From Oligoflexales bacterium (GTDB taxonomy: Bacteria; Bdellovibrionota_B; Oligoflexia; Oligoflexales; RGVZ01), in NCBI GenBank assembly GCA_947494335.1, contig CANLUT010000004.1, positions 1 through 64,000 on the forward strand: a stretch of DNA of 64,000 nucleotides, given 5' to 3'. The position numbers and the translations under genes are program-made. The notes under the pieces were generated by a model that was given only the letters and a program-made list of their open reading frames with translations, was not told the DNA's origin and did no database searches. Of the stretch, positions 54,843-63,734 are shown piece by piece; the stretch's first letter is position 1; each line of letters begins with the position of its first letter.

Positions 54843-55895
54843 ATGATAGACAACTTTGACAGATTTGGTCGCGCGCTTACATCGATTTTAAGGATGGCGC
54901 CTCCTGAGCTTGCTCATGACATTGGACTTGCCGCGATGGAGCGCGGTTTTTTAAAACTTTTACCGCCCCCAGCCCCGCCACAACTCGCCGTACCCTTACA
55001 AGTGACCATTCCAGGACTAGGTCGGCTCCGTCATCCAATTGGACTAGCTGCAGGCTTTGATAAAAACGGCCGCTGCCCAGCAGCCTTTGAGTATATGGGA
55101 ATGTCATTTATCGAGCTCGGAACAGTAACGCCTCGACCTCAACCCGGCAACCCTAAGCCAAGACTCTTCAGATACCCCGAGACACGCTCGATTATCAATC
55201 GTATGGGATTTAACAGTGAGGGTGCCGAAAAGGTCCTACGCAGATTGCAGGAGCTAAAGTGGAATACCACACGAGTTCCACTTGGAGTTAATGTTGGCAA
55301 AAATAAAAATACGGCTAACGAACAATCCATCAGGGACTTTGTGACGGGCATTGAGGCTTTTGCTCCACTGTCATCATGGATAACGATAAATATTTCATCG
55401 CCCAACACTCCAGGGCTTCGAAGCCTGGCGACGCCCGAGTTCCTGAGAGACCTAGCTCAATCTGCTGGTGATCATAAAAAGAAATGCTGGATCAAACTTG
55501 ACCCGGATATGGAACGTAAAACATTTCAAAAGCTGATAGACGTAATCGGCGGCCTCGATGTCGCTGGTGTTATTGCATCAAACACACACCGAGTCGAATG
55601 GCCTCAGGCTGGAGGCCAAAGTGGTTATCCTTTACTTTCACCCGCAAATACTTGTCTTGAGTGGATCTGGGAGGTCTCCAAAGGATCTGTCCCGGTGATT
55701 GCTAGTGGCGGCGTTTTGTCGGGAGTTGATGCTTTTCATAAAATCGCTCGAGGAGCCTCTGCCATTCAGATCTATACGGCCTTGGTTTACCGGGGCCCTG
55801 GTGCAGTTTTCAGAATTTGTGAAGAACTAGCCCAAGAGTTAAAACTTCGGGGCTTTGGCTCAGTAGAGGAAGCAATAGGCTCGTGCTACGCCTAA
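54843..55895 (+). CDS. pyrD: Quinone-dependent dihydroorotate dehydrogenase
   Basis: A 350-residue class 2 enzyme that oxidises dihydroorotate to orotate in pyrimidine synthesis, passing electrons from FMN to quinone at the membrane. GLAAGFDKNG, GFNSEGAE, GVNVGKNK and ISSPNTPGLRSL (with the catalytic Ser) are diagnostic. The N-terminal helices MIDNFDRFGRAL...PPELAHDIG match the class 2 membrane-binding extension, so I start at ATG 54843; earlier in-frame starts (GTG 54783, ATG 54792) add residues without homology. It is followed 34 bases later by the HD gene. Confidence 0.95.
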   Translation: MIDNFDRFGRALTSILRMAPPELAHDIGLAAMERGFLKLLPPPAPPQLAVPLQVTIPGLGRLRHPIGLAAGFDKNGRCPAAFEYMGMSFIELGTVTPRPQPGNPKPRLFRYPETRSIINRMGFNSEGAEKVLRRLQELKWNTTRVPLGVNVGKNKNTANEQSIRDFVTGIEAFAPLSSWITINISSPNTPGLRSLATPEFLRDLAQSAGDHKKKCWIKLDPDMERKTFQKLIDVIGGLDVAGVIASNTHRVEWPQAGGQSGYPLLSPANTCLEWIWEVSKGSVPVIASGGVLSGVDAFHKIARGASAIQIYTALVYRGPGAVFRICEELAQELKLRGFGSVEEAIGSCYA

Positions 55896-55929
55896 TCTCC
55901 TCGAAAAAGACATAAGGAATCGCAGCGCA

Positions 55930-57486
55930 ATGGAAATCAAAAGACGTATTCGCGAAAACATTCACGGCACCATAAACGTATCCGCGTTTGAAGACTTGGT
56001 CATTAGTCATCCGATGGTGCAAAGACTTCGACGTATCAAGCAACTAGCTTTCCTGCAATATGTCTTCCCGGGGGCAAGCCACAGTCGCTTCGAACACAGT
56101 TTGGGAGTCATGCATCTTGCTGGGGTAGCTTGGAATAAACTTTATGAGAATCAAAAGTCGCTACGACACACAACTAAAAAATATGATGATTTTGCAAAAA
56201 TTGAGCGGACAACTGGTAAAGACCCTGGATCTCACGGGTTACTCCACCCAACATTCGGGATGATCGACGAGATCTTTGGCGATGAATACCCTCTTCAAGC
56301 ATTAAGACTTGCCGCCCTTTTGCACGATATTGGACACTCACCCTTTTCTCACAGCGGAGAGGGCTTTATGCCAACCTGGCAGCAAATGTTTGACGCCAGA
56401 CATGAGTTCCCTACCTACATTGCAGCGTATATTGAGGGAAAATGTCAGAGCTGGAGTACCAAAGGCCGATCGCCGTCTGAAGTTCAGGTTCGTCATGAAC
56501 TGTATACACTTCTTGCTATTGATCGCGTGTTAGCCGATGTCTACCGCGAGAACCCAAAAATCAAGGGACCCAAAGTAACGGCTCAAGATATCGCCTCGAT
56601 TATCGCCCCCGAAATACCGCCTTCGAAAAATAGCCCACTTTGGAAGTACGGTATCCACCAGCTCTGTCATGAATTAGTTTCTGGAGAGTTTGACGTGGAT
56701 CGCATGGATTACCTTCTGCGTGATAGCCGCGAGTGCGGGGTCGTTTACGGAATTTTCGATGAAAGTCGCATTCTCAATTCTCTTGCAGTTTATTGGGACG
56801 ACTCCGGCCAGTCTCTCCACTTAGCAATTCAGTTTTCAGGATTAGCTGCCTTTGAGGACTACCTGCGCGCCCGGCACTCCATGTACCTACAGCTTTATTT
56901 CCACAAAACGTCAGTTGCAGCCGAGGCCATGATCAAAAAAATAACCGCGATGCTGCGTGGCTGGACTCTGCCCCTCAATGTTGATGAGTATGCTGCCATA
57001 GATGAGCACAACATGCCCTCCATTTTACTGGAAGCAGCAAAATCACGAATCAGAGACTCCAAAGAGCTAGCGGACTTCAATACGATAGTGTCCGACCTTA
57101 TGTTTCACCGGAGACTTTGGAAGCGAGCGTTTGAAGTGGCATCGAACACTGGACGATCGACTGGAATTGAAAGCATTGATGAGGCTGCAACTGTGATCGC
57201 TGGTCTGGGTTTAAAGTTCGAAAAGGTTTCCAGTAGTAACTCACTCACAAGATTTCGACCCAGATCAGCTAACGAGCCGAGCAAACACTCTTTACGTCTG
57301 ATTAAAAAAGATGATTTCCAATTCCCAAGAGTCATCCCCATCGAAGATCAGATGAGTCTTATTGATCAAAACTCGCAAATTCACATAACCCGTCTTTATG
57401 TGGAGAATCACAAAGACCCCTCATCTGGACGCGCATCAGTTGACATTGTCCGAGAGGAACTGCAAAAGTTGATCAGATCGCACTGA
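55930..57486 (+). CDS. HD-domain phosphohydrolase (dGTPase/SAMHD1-like)
   Basis: A 518-residue protein. HSRFEHSLGVMHLA, LAALLHDIGHSPFSHSGE and later DVDRMDYLLRDS give the HD metal set (H, HD, D) of the SAMHD1/YdhJ-like branch. Related enzymes hydrolyse dNTPs or related nucleotides; the exact substrate is open. The C-terminal 150 residues are less conserved. It follows pyrD, a natural pairing for nucleotide metabolism, and is convergent with the PrkA-like gene. Confidence 0.85.
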   Translation: MEIKRRIRENIHGTINVSAFEDLVISHPMVQRLRRIKQLAFLQYVFPGASHSRFEHSLGVMHLAGVAWNKLYENQKSLRHTTKKYDDFAKIERTTGKDPGSHGLLHPTFGMIDEIFGDEYPLQALRLAALLHDIGHSPFSHSGEGFMPTWQQMFDARHEFPTYIAAYIEGKCQSWSTKGRSPSEVQVRHELYTLLAIDRVLADVYRENPKIKGPKVTAQDIASIIAPEIPPSKNSPLWKYGIHQLCHELVSGEFDVDRMDYLLRDSRECGVVYGIFDESRILNSLAVYWDDSGQSLHLAIQFSGLAAFEDYLRARHSMYLQLYFHKTSVAAEAMIKKITAMLRGWTLPLNVDEYAAIDEHNMPSILLEAAKSRIRDSKELADFNTIVSDLMFHRRLWKRAFEVASNTGRSTGIESIDEAATVIAGLGLKFEKVSSSNSLTRFRPRSANEPSKHSLRLIKKDDFQFPRVIPIEDQMSLIDQNSQIHITRLYVENHKDPSSGRASVDIVREELQKLIRSH

Positions 57487-57497
57487 ATACCAGATAT

Positions 57498-59801
57498 TTA
57501 TTTCGCCGATGATGACTTAAATTCTTTCGCCATCATGAGGAACTTGACACACTCACGGGCCGACGTTTCATCATAACCATATCGAGACCCCAACTCTGTG
57601 AGCGTAGAACGAGCGGCTACTATTTGTTTTTCCGAAAACTGCCGTTCGTTGTCTGTACCCAGAGCCAAGACAGCTTTTAAATTAGCCTCAATCAATCGTG
57701 ACTTTTCCTGGTAGTAGTGATCCTTGATCATCTGCAAATGATCGAAAAATATCACGCTGTAATCGATTTTCGCCTTGGGGTTGTCTATTTTGTAGCCAGC
57801 GATTCGCGCTAGAAGACTTTCTCTAAACCTGCCCGGATCACCACTTGCAACTCCAAGAATCGTCTCCACATCTTTCATCAGCATTTCTGACGGCGACTCT
57901 GAACCTTCCGTTTTTCTATTGAAGATTTTTTCCTTTTTTACAAATGCAACGGCATGCTCCACATAACGAGCCAAAAGCTGGTCATACTGACCTTCTTCAA
58001 CGAGATTCATAGCACCCAGAACTTCATCTTCAAATGTGTTAGCAAACCAATCGCGCACATTTCGGATAAAATATGCGGCGTCGTGATACTTGTTGCGTGA
58101 CTCGAACTGCAGAAAGTCATAAACGCTACGATCTTTAAGCAAGCGCTCCAGCTCGGAAAAAATCGCCATGGGCGTTACTGTTTTGTTGGAGGATTCCTCA
58201 GCAACACGGTACAAAAGTGCACGCACCTCCCGAGGCGATGCGCCAAATCGACCCTCATAAATGACATTGCCGACAGACTCACCGAGGATGAGCGATCTAA
58301 TCTGCCTCAGAAGAATCTGATCTGCGGCAACATAGGCTTCACCTAAAGGCCTGTGGTCATAAAGCATCGCCTTCGCAAAAGGCTCAAGGCGATTAATGAC
58401 GCCTCGCAATTCGTTCGGAAACATTTCAGGATCGGGGTGTTTCAGCCGAGTCAGGACAGCCCAAAGGCATAAAGCTTCGACCGCATGGGGAGCAATTTTC
58501 TTTGACTTACTGATTGCTGCAACATCTTTTTGATAAATTTTTATCTCTTCGGAAACCTTCAGTAAATACGGAACGGTTACCAGTTCAAACCTACCCCTAA
58601 ACGAGCTGAAGTCTGGAAGGGTTTTGAAAGCATCGAGATGCTTCTCGTTTGCTGTCGCAAAAAAAACGACATCTAGGTTCTGTGTCGCCGAGGGAAGCCC
58701 CAGCGTGGCTCGCTCAACTGTCGTCAAAAGATATTTAAACGCCTCTAGTGGACGCTTGAGTAAGTCACTAAATTCTAGAATACCTCGGTTAGCCTCGACA
58801 ATTTCTCCAATGGACTCGGTAAAACGAATATTGTGCAAAACCGCTGGGAGGTTTGAAATATTTCGGTCCATCGTCAGCTGCTTTTCGGTTGCATCCATGG
58901 ACATTTGAGGTTCAACGGTCGATATTCCAATCCGGTATTGTCGCGAATAGAAGAAACGCTCCACCTGAATGTGACGATAAACTTTTTCAACTTCGCCATC
59001 ATATGCGGCAAGAAGATTTTCGAAAATTAGCTGATTTCTCTTGCTCAGTCCTGAAAGCAGGATATGCGGAGGCAGCTCGACGGCGTCTGGAGATATGCCC
59101 TCCTGCTCCGCCACAAATCGCCTCAGAACAGACTCCCGAAAAGGCATTGGAATCAGAAATAGTGGATTCTCTTTGAATTCACTTTGGAGCTTACTGGATA
59201 TCTGACTGTCATCAAGAAACGCGTAGCTCTCGTCACGATTACGCCCATCGTCATAGCGCGCCGCAAATCCGATTGGACCGGATTCACCACTGACAGCGCG
59301 GGGAGTTGCTCCTTTATCAACGGGGAAAATCCAATTGAATCGATAAACTGCACCCTCGTCCGTCTCGCTATACTTTTGCATTCCATGCGCAATGGCTTCG
59401 ATCGTCGATGACTTAGCCGACCCATTCGGACCATGCAGAAAAATCACCTTATTGGCAACTCCCTGTCTAACAAAAGCCTGCAGAATCCGAAATATGTCCA
59501 GCTGGACCATCTCTCCACCGACTATTGGAACTCCTTTTTCAGTTCCGATGTCAAATAACTTGAAACGAGGCAAGTCATCAATCTGCTCAATACTCTTGGA
59601 TTCTGAATCCTTTGCGGACTTAACCTCTCCGAAGTGTTTGAAACTGTCACGCACATACTCGGCAGAATTCCGCATCAGAAGTCTTGGTTTATTCTTGACC
59701 AGATCCATAAATTGATCGAAAGAGAGCAGACTTTGACGCTCTTTGAAGATACGCTTCACGTCCTGGGACAGGTCTTTGATCATATGGTCTTTGCTGTTCA
59801 T
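57498..59801 (-). CDS. PrkA-like AAA serine kinase
   Basis: A 767-residue protein. An N-terminal helical region (about 100 residues) precedes the PrkA AAA domain: Walker A FLHGPNGSAKSS, then AVSGESGPIGF and VFFATANEKHLDAF followed by FRGRFE. The C-terminal PrkA kinase domain (about residues 400-600) is followed by an extra C-terminal helical segment, making it longer than E. coli YeaG (about 640). PrkA proteins act in stress and stationary-phase responses, and kinase activity is established for Bacillus PrkA. Its start overlaps the receiver gene by four bases, so the two are translated together. Confidence 0.82.
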   Translation of the reverse strand: MNSKDHMIKDLSQDVKRIFKERQSLLSFDQFMDLVKNKPRLLMRNSAEYVRDSFKHFGEVKSAKDSESKSIEQIDDLPRFKLFDIGTEKGVPIVGGEMVQLDIFRILQAFVRQGVANKVIFLHGPNGSAKSSTIEAIAHGMQKYSETDEGAVYRFNWIFPVDKGATPRAVSGESGPIGFAARYDDGRNRDESYAFLDDSQISSKLQSEFKENPLFLIPMPFRESVLRRFVAEQEGISPDAVELPPHILLSGLSKRNQLIFENLLAAYDGEVEKVYRHIQVERFFYSRQYRIGISTVEPQMSMDATEKQLTMDRNISNLPAVLHNIRFTESIGEIVEANRGILEFSDLLKRPLEAFKYLLTTVERATLGLPSATQNLDVVFFATANEKHLDAFKTLPDFSSFRGRFELVTVPYLLKVSEEIKIYQKDVAAISKSKKIAPHAVEALCLWAVLTRLKHPDPEMFPNELRGVINRLEPFAKAMLYDHRPLGEAYVAADQILLRQIRSLILGESVGNVIYEGRFGASPREVRALLYRVAEESSNKTVTPMAIFSELERLLKDRSVYDFLQFESRNKYHDAAYFIRNVRDWFANTFEDEVLGAMNLVEEGQYDQLLARYVEHAVAFVKKEKIFNRKTEGSESPSEMLMKDVETILGVASGDPGRFRESLLARIAGYKIDNPKAKIDYSVIFFDHLQMIKDHYYQEKSRLIEANLKAVLALGTDNERQFSEKQIVAARSTLTELGSRYGYDETSARECVKFLMMAKEFKSSSAK

Positions 59802-60166
59802 ACTGCGATCAACTTTCTTATAGTTTCGGTTATCAACCTTGGGTCTCTAATTGGCTTCTCCAAAACGTCTGTCCCGCCGGCTTTCAGCGCATTCAGAACA
59901 TCATCATCGTTTCGCGACAACCCCGTGACCAGAAGAATTGGCACTAATGGATTAACCGCCCTAATGGATTTCACCACGTCCACCCCGCCCATCTCCGGCA
60001 TTCCTATATCGGTTAAAATCAACCGTATGTCTGAGTTTGCTGCCTTTGTTATCGCCAACATAGGGTTTGTAAAACTCTCTACTGCATAATCATCGATCAA
60101 CGTCATTTCGAGAACGTCAATAAAATCGGGCTCGTCATCAATAATAAGCAGCAGCGGCTTGTCCAT
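59798..60166 (-). CDS. Single-domain response regulator (receiver)
   Basis: A 122-residue receiver with Asp10/Asp11 in IIDDEPD, phospho-acceptor Asp53 in LTDIGMPEMGG, the Thr of LLVTGLS and Lys of EKPIRD. It has no output domain. It likely conveys a histidine-kinase signal by protein contact, and coupling to the PrkA-like gene (ATGA overlap) makes that protein the probable partner. It is divergent from the PhoH gene across 172 bases, the likely promoter region. Confidence 0.92.
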   Translation of the reverse strand: MDKPLLLIIDDEPDFIDVLEMTLIDDYAVESFTNPMLAITKAANSDIRLILTDIGMPEMGGVDVVKSIRAVNPLVPILLVTGLSRNDDDVLNALKAGGTDVLEKPIRDPRLITETIRKLIAV

Positions 60167-60338
60167 GCTCTTATTGTAACCTCTTTTCTTAATTCACCGG
60201 CAGATTTGCGCGACATGACGCCGAAAAGCAACTTCGGATGGGAAAATTTGCCGGCCACAGGCTGTCATGGTAAACTCCGAAGAACGCTTGAAAAGATCCA
60301 GAATTTTAAAAGATTTACAATAAGAGGATCCTGACCTC

Positions 60339-61667
60339 ATGAAGAAAACGTTTATCATCGACACCAACATCCTTCTGAACAACCCTGCCAGTATTTTCAA
60401 GTTTGATGACAACGACGTGGTGATACCAATCTCAGTCATTGAAGAAGTAGACACTTTCAAAAAAGATTTGAGCGAAACTGGTCGCAACGCTCGCGAAGTC
60501 AGTCGTATTTTGGATCGTCTGAGAGAGCGCGGCACTCTTTCAGCGGGAATTCCATTATTTGACGGACGACAAGATAGTGGCCGCCTTTTCGTGAATCTCG
60601 GGGCTGATTACGAATTAGTCGGACGATTGGCGCAAAATACAGATAACCAAATTCTTGCGGTTGCGCTGACGCTTCAGAAACAGCATGGAAACACGCGCAA
60701 CGTCGTGATCATCACTAAGGACTCAAACCTCAGGATAAAAGCTGACGCATTCAATATCTCAGCGGAAGACTTTGAGGCCGATAAAGTCGACATAAGTCAT
60801 CTGTACAAAGGCATCGCCACGATGCGGGTTTCATCGGACGTGATTAATGAGTTTTATTCTCGTCGAGAAATCAAAATGGACGACAAAGGACTTTTCCCAA
60901 ATCAGTTTGTGATCCTTGAAGATGAGTCCGATCCAAACCAATTTGTTTACGGTATGTACGATGGCCAAGATCGAATCCTTCGCATGTTGGACCCTCACAG
61001 CGAGGGCGTTTGGGGAATTTACCCAAGAAATATTGAACAGACGTTTGCGCTCGAGGCACTTCTTGACGACAACATTAAATTGGTCACTTTAAGTGGTGGA
61101 GCAGGTACTGGAAAAACATTGATGGCCATTGCAGCCGGCCTATCAAAAACCACTGATGACGATGAATATCACAAGCTACTGGTTGCGAGACCTATTTTCC
61201 CACTCGGAAAAGACATTGGCTTTCTTCCCGGTGACCTGGACGAAAAACTGAATCCATGGATGCAACCGATTTTTGATAATTTGGAATTGCTGCTCAGCGG
61301 TGGCCAGCAAGGTAGAACCAAGCGCTTCAGCAAAAGCTATCAGGAGCTCATCAATCAAGGCATGCTTGCGGTCGAGCCTTTGACTTACATCCGAGGACGC
61401 AGTCTGCCTAATCAGTTCTTCGTCGTCGACGAGGCTCAAAACCTTACGCCACACGAAATTAAAACGATCCTGACTCGCGCGGGGGAAGGCACAAAAATCG
61501 TTCTCACGGGCGATCCTTACCAAATCGACAACCCGTACATTGATAGCGAGAATAACGGACTTACATACGTGATAGAGAAATTCAAGTCGGAGAGGATTGC
61601 TGCTCACATCACATTTAATCGCGGTGAGCGCAGCGAATTGGCAACGCTGGCTGCAGCGTTATTGTGA
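60339..61667 (+). CDS. PhoH-family ATPase with N-terminal PIN domain
   Basis: A 442-residue protein. Residues 1-130 are a PIN nuclease domain (FIIDTNILLN, then ISVIEEVDTFKK and later NTDNQILAVAL with further acidic residues). The C-terminal PhoH domain has Walker A SGGAGTGKTLMA, Walker B FFVVDEAQNL and TGDPYQID. PIN-PhoH proteins are RNA unwinding and cutting enzymes. The start is at ATG 60339 with AAGAGGA about ten bases upstream. Confidence 0.93.
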   Translation: MKKTFIIDTNILLNNPASIFKFDDNDVVIPISVIEEVDTFKKDLSETGRNAREVSRILDRLRERGTLSAGIPLFDGRQDSGRLFVNLGADYELVGRLAQNTDNQILAVALTLQKQHGNTRNVVIITKDSNLRIKADAFNISAEDFEADKVDISHLYKGIATMRVSSDVINEFYSRREIKMDDKGLFPNQFVILEDESDPNQFVYGMYDGQDRILRMLDPHSEGVWGIYPRNIEQTFALEALLDDNIKLVTLSGGAGTGKTLMAIAAGLSKTTDDDEYHKLLVARPIFPLGKDIGFLPGDLDEKLNPWMQPIFDNLELLLSGGQQGRTKRFSKSYQELINQGMLAVEPLTYIRGRSLPNQFFVVDEAQNLTPHEIKTILTRAGEGTKIVLTGDPYQIDNPYIDSENNGLTYVIEKFKSERIAAHITFNRGERSELATLAAALL

Positions 61668-61891
61668 GGTAGTGGAAAATCCAAATTCCGGAGAAATCAC
61701 CCCATAACGAGATCATAGCTTGAACAGCGCAGACACGTTGCTTTCTTAACGCCCTGAAATCTATGGGCAAATGTAGAAATGTATCGGGAACCTTTTGATT
61801 TTCCGGGCTTTTCAATGCCTACCCGTTTGTGCTAGCCTTGGAGGCTCAGTGGTCAGTCTCCACTTTCTTTAACCTCATGAGGAGTCGTTTT

Positions 61892-62365
61892 TTGCAAGTT
61901 ATCAATCGTGCTGCAGCCCGCAATTACACCAAAGTCCGCCTAGTTGGCGAAGAATCAAATGAAATCGTATCCGTTCTGGAAGCTTTGTCTCGCGCTGAAG
62001 AGGCAGGACTTGACCTTGTCATGATCAGTGACAAAGGTGACTTCCCCGTCATGCGAGTTCAGGACTTCAAAAAAGTTCAGTACGAACTGAAAAAGTCCAA
62101 GAAAAAGCAGATTGTGCAAGAGTTGAAAGAAATTCAGCTCAAACTGAACATCGCCGATCACGACTTCCAGACGAAAATGAACGCCATCGAAAAATTTCTT
62201 AGTCGCGGCGACAAGGTGAAAGTGGTTGTTCGACTTAAAGGACGTGAAAGAGAGAACCCAGAACGCGCGCGTGCGCTCCTGGAAAAAGTCATCACGGGAA
62301 CAAAATGCAAAGCAAGCCATGTTCCAGGCCCGATCACCATGGCCATTCTGGAACCAATTAAATAA
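61892..62365 (+). CDS. infC: Translation initiation factor IF-3, TTG start
   Basis: A 157-residue IF-3 that keeps 30S subunits free and proofreads start codons. VRLVGEESNEIVSVLEAL, EEAGLDLVMIS, FKKVQYELKKSKKKQ and the C-terminal KVKVVVRLKGRERENPERA are recognisable; the segment ISDKGDFPVMRVQDF departs from the usual ISPNAxPPVCKIMDY. The AGGAG at 61880-61884 is seven bases from TTG 61892, so I choose this start; the ATG at 61877 overlaps that site. IF-3 genes often have rare start codons that allow self-regulation. No rpmI or rplT follows. Confidence 0.9.
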   Translation: MQVINRAAARNYTKVRLVGEESNEIVSVLEALSRAEEAGLDLVMISDKGDFPVMRVQDFKKVQYELKKSKKKQIVQELKEIQLKLNIADHDFQTKMNAIEKFLSRGDKVKVVVRLKGRERENPERARALLEKVITGTKCKASHVPGPITMAILEPIK

Positions 62366-62391
62366 TCTGCCCTTCAACCTCATCAAAAATC

Positions 62392-62421
62392 ACCCATGGA
62401 TCTAAATTCCATGGGTTTTTT
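62392..62421 (+). terminator. Rho-independent terminator of infC
   Basis: ACCCATGGA (62392-62400) pairs with TCCATGGGT (62408-62416) around a seven-base loop, followed by a T-run to 62421. It separates infC from the next gene. Confidence 0.88.
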
Positions 62422-62653
62422 ACAGGCCTTGGGCCCCGAGGCTAAATTACCTTGTGCCAAGGATCAATTGCCTTAAAACCCCAAGTTTTTTGAGCATGAT
62501 GCCCCTGAGTTGACATGACACCCGGAAGTGCTGTCTAATTTCATAGAGAGAGATTTCACCACATTTAAAAAAAGCCAGCGGCAGGATGCTGTGGCCAAAT
62601 CAATTGTCGCCAAACGGCTCGCGTCGTTTTTTGATACCAAGGAGGTAGTTGCG

Positions 62654-63556
62654 ATGAAGAAGATTGCCGAGAACCGGTACCCACATTCGGCCACACTTTT
62701 CAAGTTCTGCAAAGAGGCTCTTGAGATTCGATATGAAGGCAATGTGAAGGTCATCGATCAGGACGTTGGCGCGATCCTCGGCTACGATCCAGCTGACTGC
62801 AGCCACTGGAAAAAAGGCAAGAAGAATATTCGCGCGCTTTCCACTCTTCGCACGATCGCAGACCACCTATCCATCGACGAGAGACTATTGATTGATATCG
62901 CATCAGGGAAGGTCGGATTTGACGAGGCCGTATTCGAATATCGCGGTTATGGAGCCTTCGGACTATCTGGACGTACGAGCGAGAATCTTAAAAAAGAGTT
63001 CTTCAAAAACCCGACTCGCTACCAAGGGGAAAATACTCGAGCCACTTTCGAAGAGCTGTTTGACGTTGATCGTCCCAGCATTTCAAAAGCAGTCGACTCC
63101 ATTTTGGCTGCAGGTCGATTCGAGGAAGCCCCCATCTACATCCCTGAAATTTGCCAGCTATTTCCGAACTTCGCAGTGACTGCAGATGCCACCACGTCCA
63201 AAACCATTGAAGTCAAAACGGAAGGTCAGGGCGCTGACACGAAAGTGTCTGTTCTCTATAGCGGCAGCGAGATGAGACCTTATTTACGCTTCTTAGCAGC
63301 TCGCGAGTTATTTAAATATCTAGTGACAAGCGGAAACGGTCACGTGGCGCACCTCAGAGCTTGCCCAGACGAGGTTCTTGATATTCGAGCCAATCTTTTT
63401 GCTGGCTTACTGCTCATACCAGGCAAGATGCTAAGGAAAGAAGTTGAGAAAGTTGACGCCTCACATGATATTGTCAACCAGCTTTCAGAAACCTTCTGGG
63501 TGTCTAAGGCTATGTTGAATCAAAGACTTCGTGATTATATGGAAAACCTGACCTGA
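62654..63556 (+). CDS. IrrE/ImmA-like regulator without intact HExxH
   Basis: A 300-residue soluble protein with a strong AAGGAGG site seven bases before ATG 62654. Residues 1-90 (VIDQDVGAILGYDPADCSHWKKGKKNIRALST) read as an XRE-like helix-turn-helix with a recognition helix. The C-terminal part (AARELFKYLVTSG, then DIRANLFAGLLLIPGKMLRKE and VSKAMLNQRL) follows the ImmA/IrrE peptidase plan, but the zinc site HExxH is replaced by RELFK, so catalytic cleavage is unlikely. ImmA/IrrE proteins act on partner repressors in phage or stress control. Its own terminator follows. Confidence 0.7.
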   Translation: MKKIAENRYPHSATLFKFCKEALEIRYEGNVKVIDQDVGAILGYDPADCSHWKKGKKNIRALSTLRTIADHLSIDERLLIDIASGKVGFDEAVFEYRGYGAFGLSGRTSENLKKEFFKNPTRYQGENTRATFEELFDVDRPSISKAVDSILAAGRFEEAPIYIPEICQLFPNFAVTADATTSKTIEVKTEGQGADTKVSVLYSGSEMRPYLRFLAARELFKYLVTSGNGHVAHLRACPDEVLDIRANLFAGLLLIPGKMLRKEVEKVDASHDIVNQLSETFWVSKAMLNQRLRDYMENLT

Positions 63557-63578
63557 GTTTTTGTGATAATACATGAAT

Positions 63579-63606
63579 GCCAAAGGAGAAATCCTTTGGC
63601 TTTTTT
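63579..63606 (+). terminator. Rho-independent terminator
   Basis: GCCAAAGGA (63579-63587) pairs with TCCTTTGGC (63592-63600) around GAAA, followed by six T. It closes the IrrE-like gene. Confidence 0.9.
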
Positions 63607-63734
63607 GTTTTTATCAATCGACTCCAAAGTACCGAGAACTTGCCCCCATTCAAGTTCACCCTACAAGAGCCGATCAACCCATGGAATTCAGGTGTCAGTC
63701 AGGTGAGCAATCTACTCGCTTCTAGGGATGGGTT

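Noticed and set aside
60194-60535. 113-codon minus-strand frame covering the PhoH start
   Set aside because: It overlaps the well-supported PIN-PhoH gene antisense and has no motif.
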